Below, one piece after another: positions 17,230 through 25,791 of a stretch of DNA of 64,000 bases. How positions within the stretch are numbered: the first letter of the stretch is position 1; the number at the start of each line of letters is the position of its first letter. Below the pieces are notes generated by a model. That model saw only the letters and a program-made list of their open reading frames with translations. It was not told the origin of the DNA and searched no databases. The DNA comes from Alicyclobacillus_A sp963788285. GTDB taxonomy: Bacteria; Bacillota; Bacilli; Alicyclobacillales; Alicyclobacillaceae. The stretch spans positions 124,001-188,000 of the forward strand of contig CAWBGB010000008.1 of assembly GCA_963788285.1 (NCBI GenBank), given 5' to 3'. Position numbers and translations under genes: made by a program.

Positions 17230-18302
17230 AACGCGTCACTCCCCCACACAATGGGCAGACAGGCACTGATGGCCGGGAACTCAACCATGTTAAGGGCGCC
17301 GCCAGTACACCCGTGGAGAGGCTCCGTGCCCGCCAGCAACAACGCAGCCAACGTTGCCGTGTCATCCGACGAACCCGTCTCCCTGCCGCCCAACCCCGAT
17401 TCCTGCCAGGCCGCCATGAGCCGCACTGGGTCCACAATGCGGCACATCACATCGTCAACCCGCTTGACTGTTGCCAACTCACGTGCAACCCAGCCCCAAA
17501 GGTGGTGGTCAGCCGGCACTCCCATTTCCAGGCGCTCCACCCCCTCCGACCGGCGCGCGAGCTGCTGCACTAAGAAGGGCGCTGCCGACTCGTCTCCCTC
17601 CGCATAGCACAACTCACAGATCTGTACCTTCTTGTCCGGACCGGGCACCGCGCGCACATAGCCAGCTAATCGCCCGTTTCGCCGGGCGAGCAAAAATGCC
17701 CCCCGCCGCAGGGTCCGGGTAGAACTCGCATGCACGTACGTAAGGTCACGGATGCGGGACCCTGAACGGCCTGCGTTGAACGCCTCGTAAAGGCGGCAGA
17801 CCTCCTCCGCGTCCGACGTCCGGTACTGGTTCACCTCGTACGACGTCTGCGGTTCCGCATTCAACGCTGCCAGCGCCGGTCCTTCCACAACCAGCACCTC
17901 GCGGGGTGCGATGCGCCAGCCAAGCGGCTCATAGAAAGCTGGAATCCCGGTATACAATATGGAAACCGCGACACCGTTCGCGCCCATCCAATGGATCTGG
18001 GCGTTCAAGATGGCTTGTGCCAGGCCGCGGCCACGGTAGTCGGGTCTAGTCGCCACATTGCCGATACCGCCTATCCGCACGCTCGTCTGGCCGAGCTGCG
18101 CCCAGTACGGAAACACCTGGGCTGCCGACACAATCTGCCCGTCCACCAACGCCAGCCAGGTTGTCTCAAGGCCGCAGTCCCCCTCGGCGGCCAGCCGCTC
18201 CGCAAAATACGCGGCATCTTCCGGAAACACGCTGCTCCAAAGCATGAGACATGCTTCCCGTTCAGCCCATGTCCGCGCCTGCCGGATCTCCGTCGCTTCC
18301 AT
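17226..18302 (-). CDS. GNAT family N-acetyltransferase, Eis-like architecture
   Basis: The protein has 358 residues. The N-terminal GNAT domain shows the acetyl-CoA loop ATRPDYRGRGLAQAIL near 90 and SILYTGIPAFYEPLGW near 118. A second GNAT-like half and a C-terminal sterol-carrier-like segment follow, as in Eis-type proteins. It overlaps the downstream gene by 4 bp and lies 48 bp after the sugar permease. It may acetylate an amino-sugar or amine brought in by the transporter, which is consistent with NanE nearby. Acceptor is inferred only from context. Confidence 0.8.
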   Translation of the reverse strand: MEATEIRQARTWAEREACLMLWSSVFPEDAAYFAERLAAEGDCGLETTWLALVDGQIVSAAQVFPYWAQLGQTSVRIGGIGNVATRPDYRGRGLAQAILNAQIHWMGANGVAVSILYTGIPAFYEPLGWRIAPREVLVVEGPALAALNAEPQTSYEVNQYRTSDAEEVCRLYEAFNAGRSGSRIRDLTYVHASSTRTLRRGAFLLARRNGRLAGYVRAVPGPDKKVQICELCYAEGDESAAPFLVQQLARRSEGVERLEMGVPADHHLWGWVARELATVKRVDDVMCRIVDPVRLMAAWQESGLGGRETGSSDDTATLAALLLAGTEPLHGCTGGALNMVEFPAISACLPIVWGSDAF

Positions 18303-18350
18303 CTCAATCTGCCCCTTTCCCTGCCGCTACGGCAGGTTCCTTCGGAACCC

Positions 18351-19229
18351 TTACTTAATGCCGGTCAGCGTGATCCCCTGGATAAACTTTCGCTGCACAA
18401 AGAAATACAGCACAATGATGGGCAAAGTAAATAACGTGGAGGCCGCCATCAGCAGTCCCCATTCAATGCTATGATCGCCGATGAACGACTGCAGTCCAAT
18501 CGAGAGCGTCCACTTGTTCGGATCGTTCAGATAAATCAACGGACCCAGGAAATCGCTCCAACTCCCCAGGAACTGGAACAAAATCACCGTATAAATCGCC
18601 GGCTTTGCCAGAGGGATCATAATTTGAGTAAAGATTCGAAACTCTGAAGCACCGTCAATCTTGGCCGCCTCCGACAATTCAAACGGAATGGACATGAAGA
18701 ACTGCCGAAGCAAGAAGATGTACATCGCGGAACCGAAAAAGTTGGGAATGATGAGCGGCCAGAACGTGTTGACCAACCCCATCTTGTTCCACATGACGTA
18801 TACCGGCACCATCGTCACCTGGGACGGCAGAATCATCGTCGACATCATGAGATAGAACAAAAACGTGCGGCCCGGATAACGCAATCGGGAAAACGAATAG
18901 GCGACCAGCGGGCAGGAGATGACCTGTCCAAGGATGGAGAAGAACGCGATATACAAGGTGTTGTAGGTGTACTGCAAAAACGGAAAATCCCGAACGGCCT
19001 GTGCATAATTGGACCACTGGAACACATGTGGGATAAAGATGGGATGCGAAGAAAAAATCTCCTGGTCCGTTTCCACAGACGTAATGACCAACCAGGCGAA
19101 CGGCATCAGGAACAAGATTCCAACGAGGATAAGCGGCACGTGTGGGAGAATGCGCCTGCGGAACACAACCCAATGCTTTGCGGGTTTCGCTGGTGGTGCC
19201 TCGTACAGATCTACAAGCTGTGGATTCAT
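18351..19229 (-). CDS. ABC sugar transporter permease (MalG type)
   Basis: This 292-residue inner-membrane permease has six predicted helices. The ATG is at 19229, sharing one base with the stop of the partner permease (TGATG). The ABC-permease EAA loop reads LSEAAKIDGASEFRIFTQIMIP near residue 200 and contacts the ATPase. The long periplasmic loop after the first helix (SSHPIFIPHVFQWSNY) is typical of MalG. No ATPase gene is in the cluster, so a shared MsmX-type ATPase elsewhere in the genome is likely. Confidence 0.92.
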   Translation of the reverse strand: MNPQLVDLYEAPPAKPAKHWVVFRRRILPHVPLILVGILFLMPFAWLVITSVETDQEIFSSHPIFIPHVFQWSNYAQAVRDFPFLQYTYNTLYIAFFSILGQVISCPLVAYSFSRLRYPGRTFLFYLMMSTMILPSQVTMVPVYVMWNKMGLVNTFWPLIIPNFFGSAMYIFLLRQFFMSIPFELSEAAKIDGASEFRIFTQIMIPLAKPAIYTVILFQFLGSWSDFLGPLIYLNDPNKWTLSIGLQSFIGDHSIEWGLLMAASTLFTLPIIVLYFFVQRKFIQGITLTGIK

Positions 19230-20164
19230 CACTTTTCGCCTCCGTAGTACACCCATCTCGCCGAAGTGCGAAACACCAGAAGCGTCAGGACCAGGACAAT
19301 GACGAAGAGTACCCACGCCATCGCTGAAGCGTACCCCATGTTGAGGAACGAAAACGCTTGCTGGTACAGATACGTGGCATAGAACAGCATCGAGCCACCC
19401 GGTCCGCCAACGTTGTTCGGGTCGTTCGCAAACACGAAGGCTTGTGTGAAATATTGGAACGATCCAATCAAACCTGTTATCAATTGAAAGAGCGTCATCG
19501 GCGAAATCGAAGGGAACGTAATTTTCCAGAACCGCTGCCACGGCCCCGCACCGTCAATCGCCGCCGCTTCGTAGTACTCGCGCGGCACCTCCTGTAGTGC
19601 CGCAAGGTACATCACCGTACCAATTCCGGTTCCCCAGAACCCCATCAGGATCAAGGCTGGTTTCGTCCAGTCGGGATCGGCCAGCCAAGCGGGTTGCCCC
19701 ACCCCTAGACTCCGCAAGATTTCATTAACAAGTCCGTGCTCACCGTTCAGTAGCCACATCCAGAGCAAGGAACTGGCGACGAGCGGCACGATGGTCGGCA
19801 AGAAATAGATGGTGCGGTAAATGGATTGCCCTTTGACGTTCATGTTGAGCAACAAAGCCATGCATAACGCGAACGCCAGCTGCGGCACGAATCCGAATAT
19901 GGTGATGTAGATGGTATTGTACAAAGACTGATAGAACTTTGGATCCTGAAACAGGTCCTGGTAGTTCTTCAATCCCGTAAAATGCGGAGCAGACAACAAA
20001 TGGTAATCGGTTAAGCTGTAGTAAAACGAGATGAGGATGGGATAGAGTTGAAAGATCAAAAACCCTATGATCCAAGGGCTCGAGAATAACAAACCAACCA
20101 ACAAGGCCTTGCGTCGCCGTCTTCGGATTCCCAACATGTTTGCGTCTACTGCGCTTACGCTCAT
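19229..20164 (-). CDS. ABC sugar transporter permease (MalF type)
   Basis: This 311-residue permease starts at the ATG at 20164 (AAGGAG 7 bp upstream, MSVSAVDANMLG). A longer open frame upstream crosses a repeat and is not supported. Helices include LLVGLLFSSPWIIGFLIF, and the EAA loop is EYYEAAAIDGAGPWQRFWKITFP near 205. It forms the membrane channel with the MalG-type partner. The 200-bp gap to the binding-protein gene holds a strong hairpin and a dispersed repeat, which may lower permease expression relative to the binding protein. Confidence 0.92.
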   Translation of the reverse strand: MSVSAVDANMLGIRRRRRKALLVGLLFSSPWIIGFLIFQLYPILISFYYSLTDYHLLSAPHFTGLKNYQDLFQDPKFYQSLYNTIYITIFGFVPQLAFALCMALLLNMNVKGQSIYRTIYFLPTIVPLVASSLLWMWLLNGEHGLVNEILRSLGVGQPAWLADPDWTKPALILMGFWGTGIGTVMYLAALQEVPREYYEAAAIDGAGPWQRFWKITFPSISPMTLFQLITGLIGSFQYFTQAFVFANDPNNVGGPGGSMLFYATYLYQQAFSFLNMGYASAMAWVLFVIVLVLTLLVFRTSARWVYYGGEK

Positions 20165-20230
20165 ACTGCCACTCCTTCTGTATCGCGAGAACCTTCTGAC
20201 ATTGTAGCTCATCCCGACGCGTAGGACGCC

Positions 20231-20262
20231 GCGAAATGGGCTGCCGTGGCACCCCATTTCGC
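20231..20262 (-). promoter_or_regulatory. Intercistronic stem-loop between binding protein and permease
   Basis: GCGAAATGGG and CCCATTTCGC form a perfect 10-bp stem with a loop containing TGCC/GGCA. There is no T-run, so it is more likely an mRNA stability or partial-termination element than a strong terminator. Such hairpins after the binding-protein gene are common in sugar ABC operons and favour high binding-protein levels. Confidence 0.55.
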
Positions 20263-20299
20263 CTTGTCCCATACACGTATGAGCGGACGTACATACCTG

Positions 20300-20366
20300 A
20301 GCGATTTGCAAAATTCCGCTAGATTGGTTCAGCACTACGAGATGTTGCTTGCGTTTTGAAATCGCT
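20300..20366. repeat. Dispersed palindromic repeat, copy B
   Basis: A 67-bp copy opens with AGCGATTTGCAAAATTCC, contains GGTTCAGCAC and GAGATGTTGCTTGCGT, and closes with TTTTGAAATCGCT. It aligns end to end with copy E (54624-54690), including the 16-base core. It ends four bases before the stop codon of the binding-protein gene. Confidence 0.85.
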
Positions 20367-20369
20367 GAC

Positions 20370-21692
20370 CTAGTTCCCTTGTCCAACCAGCGGTTGAATC
20401 TGCTGCTTGACCTGTGCCATCGCAGCCGCCGCGCTTTCCTGTCCGAGCAAGACCTTCTGCCCCTCGTCAATCAGCGCCTGAGCATACTGCGCCGCGTATG
20501 TGCTCGCTGGGAAAGCACCCAAATTATGGCTTACTGCCATTTTGAAGAACGGATCCATCACTTTCATCTTCGGGTCATCGACCAGCGAAGGATCTGTCAA
20601 CGCCGCCGTGACCGATGGGATGGAGTATCCTTCCTTGGAAAACAGAATCTGCGGCTGTACGCCCATCATCCATTGCAGGAACTCCCATGCAGCCTGCTTA
20701 TGCTGGGCCTTTGACGGGATGAACACCGCGTCAGAACCCATCAGGCCGGCGCCGGCGAGTTCAGGATGGCCGTCCGGATACGGGAACTGAGCCACGCCAA
20801 TGGGGCCATTGTCACCCCGGTACTGCGAATCCGTGTAGTCCCAACCCATCTCCATCGCCAGCTGGCCGGTCACAAGCGGATCGTCCGGCGTGCCGTCCTT
20901 GCCGAGGCCGGATTTGAAAAGGTTTATCTGGTTGGTGCCATAGAGTTCATAGAATTTGCGCTCGTACTCCAACGCCTGGATGTTCGCCGGATCATTCGGT
21001 GTGACCTGTTTCGTCGCCGGGTCGTAGAACTTGCCACCGAACACCAGCGGCCAGAACACGGGATCGAACCACGGATAATCGGGCATAAAACCAATTTGTG
21101 TGATGTTCCCTCTGCTGTCTCGCTTTGTTAGCTTTTGCGCATCTGCATACAGCTCGCTGAGCGTCTTGGGCGGGCTCTGGATGCCGGCGGCCTGGAAATC
21201 TTTCTTGTTGTACAAGAGTGCGCTCTCAATCCCAACGCTATAAGGCAGCGCGTAAGTATGACCGTTGTACTCCAAGTCCGTCATCAACCCTGGAATGAAT
21301 TGGGTTGTGCTGAAGTTGCTCTGCTTCATGTACGAATCGAGCGGTTCAATCACGCCCTGGGCCGCCCACGGAATGATGCTGGTGGAGTCTGTCAGAATAA
21401 TGTCCGGGGGCGAGCCGCCCGCCAACGCGATGGTCAGCTTCTGGTCATTCTGGTTTCCGACTACCGTGACGTGCACATCTTTGTGCGTCTTGTTAAACTC
21501 GTCAACGACAGCATCGATTGGGCCCTGATCCTCCGCCGTCCAGGGATGCCAGAAGGTGATGTCGACTGTCCCGGAACCTCCGCCGTTGCCCGTGTTATTG
21601 CCGCCACCCCCGTTCCCGCAGGCCACAAGACCGAAAGCGGAAATAGATCCAACTATAACTATAGATGCCGTTTTCAACCATTTGCTCGTCAC
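20370..21692 (-). CDS. ABC sugar transporter substrate-binding lipoprotein
   Basis: This is a 440-residue extracytoplasmic binding protein of the MalE/UgpB type. It starts at GTG 8 bp after AAAGGAG. The signal peptide ends in the lipobox GLVACG with lipidated Cys25, followed by a Gly/Asn-rich linker. The mature domain begins VDITFWHPWTAEDQGP and includes VVDEFNKTHKDVHVTVV and the hinge TYALPYSVGIESALLYNKK. It is tethered to the outer membrane face and delivers a carbohydrate to the two permeases downstream. It is the second gene of the operon, 74 bp after a small secreted-protein gene. Confidence 0.93.
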   Translation of the reverse strand: MTSKWLKTASIVIVGSISAFGLVACGNGGGGNNTGNGGGSGTVDITFWHPWTAEDQGPIDAVVDEFNKTHKDVHVTVVGNQNDQKLTIALAGGSPPDIILTDSTSIIPWAAQGVIEPLDSYMKQSNFSTTQFIPGLMTDLEYNGHTYALPYSVGIESALLYNKKDFQAAGIQSPPKTLSELYADAQKLTKRDSRGNITQIGFMPDYPWFDPVFWPLVFGGKFYDPATKQVTPNDPANIQALEYERKFYELYGTNQINLFKSGLGKDGTPDDPLVTGQLAMEMGWDYTDSQYRGDNGPIGVAQFPYPDGHPELAGAGLMGSDAVFIPSKAQHKQAAWEFLQWMMGVQPQILFSKEGYSIPSVTAALTDPSLVDDPKMKVMDPFFKMAVSHNLGAFPASTYAAQYAQALIDEGQKVLLGQESAAAAMAQVKQQIQPLVGQGN

Positions 21693-21766
21693 GTTCCATG
21701 CTCCTTTCTCAAATCAACTCTGTGCGTATCCCAGTAGAGCCCACTCTTCCAACATCACTCGGTGTA

Positions 21767-22012
21767 TTATGTACCGTCCCACAACCCGTCAATAAATTGA
21801 TTTGTGTCGTAGACCCGTCCGGGCGGCAGAAAGGGATAGGAAGCTGGATTGTCCGGGTTGGCGCCGGGATTCAGCCCTGGGAACCACGCATGCATTGTCT
21901 CGGCTGTAGTCGGCGTGCTCCCCTTCTCTGTACCTGCTTCGGCAACGGTGCCGAAGAACGGAAGTCCGGATGCCATCAGAGCGGCGCCTGCAACGAGCCA
22001 TGCTTTGCGCAT
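21767..22012 (-). CDS. Small secreted protein of unknown function
   Basis: This 81-residue protein has a clear signal peptide (MRKAWLVAGAALMASGLPFF, probable cut after TVAEA). The mature part, about 55 residues, is rich in Pro, Gly and Asn (WFPGLNPGANPDNPASYPF). A very strong ribosome site (AAGGAGGGAG) precedes the ATG, and a promoter with a perfect TATAAT lies upstream, so I regard it as real despite no recognised family. It is the first gene of the sugar-importer operon. It might be a substrate-presenting or envelope peptide; function is not inferable. Confidence 0.68.
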   Translation of the reverse strand: MRKAWLVAGAALMASGLPFFGTVAEAGTEKGSTPTTAETMHAWFPGLNPGANPDNPASYPFLPPGRVYDTNQFIDGLWDGT

Positions 22013-22142
22013 AAACTCCCTCCTTCAGGAATACATACAGAATCTTCTGAATGATCCCCCTATGTTTGGCCCTATCACCACTCATTCTAGGTGCGTTGCA
22101 TCGCAGAGTTGTGAAGGTCATGTGGAAGGTGCTGCCAACGGA

Positions 22143-22160
22143 AATGGGTATGACCCCATT
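22143..22160 (-). promoter_or_regulatory. Candidate operator overlapping the -10 box of the sugar-importer operon
   Basis: On the minus strand AATGGGGTCATACCCATT is a perfect 6-6-6 inverted repeat (AATGGG, GTCATA, CCCATT). Its first bases overlap the TATAAT box. A repressor bound here would block transcription of the small secreted protein and ABC importer genes. The regulator is not in the window. Confidence 0.5.
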
Positions 22161-22187
22161 ATATGAGAGCAATTTTCTTTTTAGCAA
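22158..22187 (-). promoter_or_regulatory. Sigma-A-type promoter of the sugar-importer operon
   Basis: On the minus strand, TTGCTA (22182-22187) and a perfect TATAAT (22158-22163) are separated by 18 bp. The start codon of the first gene is about 145 bp downstream, leaving a long leader. The remaining stretch up to the plus-strand gene at 22331 holds a TACAAT hexamer near 22285 that may serve that gene. Confidence 0.6.
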
Positions 22188-22330
22188 GAGAAACTTGGAG
22201 AAATTTTTCGTCACAATTCGACATAAGGGTATTTTTCGTCTTTGGTCGGACTTCGGCTGATTTACCTGCGAGCCCATCTGTATGCGATACAATAGTGCCG
22301 AGGACCTCTGAAAGAAAGGCGTGTGACTCG

Positions 22331-23089
22331 ATGACAAGTTTGTTTCGAGAAGCAGATATGTACTTACCGTTACGCGCATTTCTAGAGGAACAGGGGTATA
22401 CCGTCCGAAGCGAAGTTCACCATTGCGACATTGCCGCGGTTCGCGAAGACGACTTGCTTATCATTGAAATGAAGAAAAGCCTGAACGTAGAAGTACTCGT
22501 CCAAGCCGTCAAGCGTCAGAAATTGACCGACATAGTCTATGTGGCCGTACCAAGACCACGTAGGAATGTCGCACGATCCGAGTGGAGAGGCATTCGGCAC
22601 CTCCTCCGCCGTCTCGAGTTGGGACTCATTTTCGTCACCCTCGAATCCCCACTACCTCCAATGGACCGCGTGCAAGTGGTGGAACACCCTCGCCCATTTG
22701 TACGCCGTCGCCAAACCACACAGGTGCAGGCCATCCTCCGCGAAATCTCAGGCCGATCCCGAGACTACAACACCGGCGGAAGCACCCGCCAACCGCTGCT
22801 GACGGCATACCGGGAACAGGCCCTGTTTATCGCAACTTGTCTCGAGGTTTGTGGACCACTGTCGCCAAAAGCGCTACGTGCATTTGGCACCGGAGACAAG
22901 ACCCAATCCATCCTTGCAAAAAACGTATACGGGTGGTTTCATCGTGTGCAAAAGGGTGTCTACGCGTTGACGGAATTCGGTCGGCAGGGTCTTGAAGCGT
23001 ATCCCCAGTTATCCAACTACTATCGCGGTGTCATTGAACAACACCGGCACGCAGTCGTATCTTCGTCACAGACGTCCAGTTCCAAATAG
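22331..23089 (+). CDS. DUF2161 family protein (PD-(D/E)XK nuclease fold)
   Basis: The protein has 252 residues. The ATG at 22331 is chosen; the open frame extends upstream without a good site. The N-terminal half has the PD-(D/E)XK-like core: HHCDIAAVREDDLLIIEMKKSLNVEVLVQAVKR near residues 31-63, with Asp, Glu and the EMKK Lys in order. The basic middle and a winged-helix-like C-terminus (LSPKALRAFG, KGVYALTEFGRQGLEAYP) follow. DUF2161 proteins are annotated as putative phosphodiesterases; biological role unknown. It converges with putB across a strong terminator. Confidence 0.82.
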   Translation: MTSLFREADMYLPLRAFLEEQGYTVRSEVHHCDIAAVREDDLLIIEMKKSLNVEVLVQAVKRQKLTDIVYVAVPRPRRNVARSEWRGIRHLLRRLELGLIFVTLESPLPPMDRVQVVEHPRPFVRRRQTTQVQAILREISGRSRDYNTGGSTRQPLLTAYREQALFIATCLEVCGPLSPKALRAFGTGDKTQSILAKNVYGWFHRVQKGVYALTEFGRQGLEAYPQLSNYYRGVIEQHRHAVVSSSQTSSSK

Positions 23090-23121
23090 AGATACATATC
23101 GCATGCGCAGAATAAGATAAA

Positions 23122-23150
23122 ACGTGCCCCGAAATGGATTCGGGGCACGT
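23122..23150. terminator. Bidirectional terminator between DUF2161 gene and putB
   Basis: ACGTGCCCCGAA and TTCGGGGCACGT form a perfect 12-bp stem with a 5-base loop, flanked by an A/T-rich tract on each side. It lies between two convergent genes. Confidence 0.8.
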
Positions 23151-23180
23151 TCGTAATAACGATGCGAAGTTACGAGTTCC

Positions 23181-24095
23181 TTATTTAAACATTCCTTTCA
23201 ATACGAACCTCACGTTGGCTGGGCGTTCCGCGAGACGTCGCATAAAGTAACCGTACCAATCATTTCCGTACGGGACGTACACGCGCACCGGATATCCCTC
23301 TCTCACCAACTCCTGCTGCAAATTGGTACGAATACCGTAAAGCATCTGAAATTCGTACTTTTCCTTCGGAATATTATGCTTTGCAATAAACGATTTTGCG
23401 TGTTCAATCATCTTTTCGTCGTGCGTGGCAATCGCCGTAAATCCTTTGGACAACAATTGCGCTTCCATGAGCTTAATGTAGTTGGCATCTACATCCGCCT
23501 TGTCTGGGTACGCGACTTCAGGTGGTTCCTTGTAGGCGCCTTTCACAATGCGCAGATGTACGCCTTGAGCGCCCAAGCGCACAACATCTTCGAAGCTGCG
23601 GTACAGGTAGGACTGGATGACCGTGCCGACATTGTCGTAGTCCTTACGCAATTCGTCCAAAATATCCAGCGTAATTTGGCAATGCGAAAAGTCTTCCATA
23701 TCAATGGTTACGAGAAGTCCATACTTCTTGGCGACATCGAGAATCCGCCGCATGTTGTTCATGCACAGTTCGCGGCTGATATCGAGTCCCGTCTGCGTCA
23801 TTTTCAACGAGAGAGACGCATCCACACGGGACGCATGAATGGCCTCCAGCGTCTTTACGCAATAATCGGCGGCCTCGTTCGCCTCAGATTCGTCATTCAC
23901 GAACTCGCCCAGGTGGTCAAGCGTGACTTTCATGCCCTGATTATTGAGCGCACGAACCACGCCAATGGCGTCGTCAATCGTCTCGCCAGCCACAAATCGC
24001 TGCGCACCCAGCCTCAACCCATAACGCTTTGCCCATCGGTTTGCAGCGCGGTTTTGTGCCATCGATAAGAACAGGGAACGCATCAACTGTTCCAT
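23181..24095 (-). CDS. putB: Proline dehydrogenase
   Basis: This 304-residue FAD enzyme oxidises L-proline to pyrroline-5-carboxylate. Its length fits the monofunctional Bacillus-type PutB. Barrel motifs include KVTLDHLGEFVND near 56, SLKMTQTGLDIS near 95, VTIDMEDFSH near 128, VIQSYLYRS near 157, LRIVKGAYKEPPEVAYP near 180 and the C-terminal substrate motif VYVPYGNDWYGYFMRRLAERP with the paired Arg residues. No pyrroline-5-carboxylate dehydrogenase is adjacent. A palindromic repeat and an IS remnant lie upstream. Confidence 0.93.
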   Translation of the reverse strand: MEQLMRSLFLSMAQNRAANRWAKRYGLRLGAQRFVAGETIDDAIGVVRALNNQGMKVTLDHLGEFVNDESEANEAADYCVKTLEAIHASRVDASLSLKMTQTGLDISRELCMNNMRRILDVAKKYGLLVTIDMEDFSHCQITLDILDELRKDYDNVGTVIQSYLYRSFEDVVRLGAQGVHLRIVKGAYKEPPEVAYPDKADVDANYIKLMEAQLLSKGFTAIATHDEKMIEHAKSFIAKHNIPKEKYEFQMLYGIRTNLQQELVREGYPVRVYVPYGNDWYGYFMRRLAERPANVRFVLKGMFK

Positions 24096-24202
24096 GTAAT
24101 AAGCCTCCGTTTCCTGACACTAAGAAAAAAGGGTAAAATCCGCCGTCTATTATACACGCATTTTCCGTGACGCGCTTAACGGAAGATTTTGTACGATTTG
24201 AT

Positions 24203-24328
24203 GTCGCTTATGTTTTGCAAATTTCCATTTAGAGCAGTTCAAAACGACCAAATGTTGTGTTTCCCTATTGCCGGAAACACTATGTATGTGCTGAACCAGT
24301 GGCCCGTCGCTTTTTGCAAATCCCTGAC
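24203..24328. repeat. Dispersed palindromic repeat, copy C (inverted)
   Basis: Read on the minus strand this copy has GATTTGCAAAAAGCGAC followed by GGTTCAGCACA, matching copy A. The far end has TTTTGCAAA near GTCGCT, and internal arms TGTTTCC/GGAAACA form a hairpin. It lies between putB and the IS3 remnant. Confidence 0.65.
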
Positions 24329-24442
24329 GTAACCACAGGCCTCAGTAAAACGAAGTCCCCCTGCCAATGAACTGCCCCCCAAAAGTAGACACACAGGATT
24401 TACCCCCTGTGCATTGAACTACTTCATTGGGGGTGTTTTATT

Positions 24443-24790
24443 TTGGGGAAAGGTCAACGCACGGATGATGCTGAGTTTAAGTTACGCGCCGTGAAGATGT
24501 ATCTGCAGTAGCACAAAGGATATAAAACAGTAACTCGAGAACTTGACTTATTCGATACTAAGACTATCCGTAGTTGGATTAAGGCATACCGTGAACTTGG
24601 TGAAGAAGGGCTCCAAGAGCGGCGAGGGAAACATGGCCGTCATCGCCGATCCTCCACAAACACACAACCTGTTGAACAAGAACTTCTAAGGCTTCAAGCG
24701 GAGAATGCATACTTAAAAAAACTCTTGGAGTTAAAAAGGAGGACTGCCGTAAAGGGATTGAATTCCGGCGGCGCATGCAAACTCTCTTAA
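24443..24790 (+). pseudogene. IS3-family OrfA (helix-turn-helix), with internal stop
   Basis: From a TTG at 24443 the frame reads DDAEFKLRAVKMYLQ and then a TAG stop, followed in the same frame by TVTRELDLFDTKTIRSWIKAY, EEGLQERRGKHGR and the leucine-zipper-like VEQELLRLQAENAYLKKLLE. This is the normal OrfA layout, so the TAG is probably a mutated CAG or similar codon. Confidence 0.75.
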
Positions 24791-25424
24791 AGCGGAAATA
24801 CCGTGTATACGCTAACCACAAGAGAGTTTACCGGTTAAATGAAGCAGATGAATCTATTGGCCGTGATTCGACGAAAGAGACCGTACACTGTGTATGCGGA
24901 TAAAGTGCACAATGAGATCCCTAACATCCGCGGACTTGCCAAATCGCAAGTGGGTTACGGACACGACGTATCTAACAGTGAATAGACAACGAATGTATCT
25001 GTCTGCCATCTTAGACCTGTTGAACAACGAAGTTGGAGCTTATAACGTAGGCAGGCATCCAAGCCTTGAGTTTGTTGTACACACTGTTACCCAAGCCGTG
25101 ACCAAATTCAAGCCGAACCAGGTCATTTTGCATACCGACCAAGGAGGCCAGTATACATCCAGATACTATGCAGCCGTTCTTCGGTCCTATGGGATCACTC
25201 AAAGCATGTCTAGGCGGGGTAACTGTTTGGACAACGCAGTCATCGAAAACTTCTTTAGCCATTTCAAGAGCGAGATGTTATATACCCGTAAGATAACTAC
25301 ACTTGAACAACTCAATCAGGAAGTCAACAAGTACATATATTTTTACAATCATGAGCGGTATCAAAGGAAACTTCGTGACATGGCCCCGGTCGAATATCGA
25401 AACCACATCACGAAGTCTGCATAG
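24755..25424 (+). pseudogene. IS3-family OrfB DDE transposase, frameshifted
   Basis: The C-terminal part is intact: NRKWVTDTTYL, SAILDLLNNEVGAYNVG, ILHTDQGGQYTS, SMSRRGNCLDNAVIENFFSHFKSE and YFYNHERYQ, which include the Asp, Asp and Glu of the catalytic triad. Upstream, the piece MKQMNLLAVIRRKRPYTVYADKVHNEIPN lies in another frame, so a frameshift near 24935 and a shortened region before it inactivate the gene. Confidence 0.78.
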
Positions 25425-25509
25425 AAGGGGTATTTCACTGTGCCCACATCAAAGGGTGCAGTTCAATGCCAAGGGGATTTACTGCAATTCACTAATCAAG
25501 GCATTTCAA

Positions 25510-25698
25510 CTAGAGTCGGACCTTGAACCCGTGTTCCCCGACTGAGTATCCAATCACACATCCCAGCAATGCCAGGAAAGCAATCCAAAACAACACGGCG
25601 AGCAGCGTAAACAGCCACTTGACGGCCTTTTTTCGCAACCACGTACAAACAATCGCAATGGCAAGTAAAAGAATCAGTAAGAATACGAGCAAAGCCAA
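25510..25698 (-). CDS. Small membrane protein, two predicted helices
   Basis: This 62-residue protein is almost entirely hydrophobic: LLVFLLILLLAIAIVCTW, then a basic KKAVK, then LFTLLAVLFWIAFLALLGCVIGYSV. The first codon is TTG. A second TTG six bases in, at 25692, lies at better distance from GGGAG and may be the true start. It is about 95 bp downstream of ispH on the same strand. No family recognised. Confidence 0.55.
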   Translation of the reverse strand: MALLVFLLILLLAIAIVCTWLRKKAVKWLFTLLAVLFWIAFLALLGCVIGYSVGEHGFKVRL

Positions 25699-25791
25699 CT
25701 CTCCCTACAGTAACGGCGTCTGTTCACCGACAACGACTGTCACCGCCCGTGCACAAAACGGTCGTGAGCGTCCGTGGCACAGGTGTGAAAG

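Larger units (their letters stand above)
24368..25465 (+). mobile_element. Decayed IS3-family (IS150-like) insertion sequence
   Basis: The left end reads TGAACTGCCCCCC and the right end carries the inverted form GGGTGCAGTTCA. A 6-bp direct repeat, TGCCAA, is found at 24362-24367 and 25467-25472. Two reading frames of an OrfA-OrfB transposase are recognisable but broken, so the element cannot move by itself. Confidence 0.8.
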
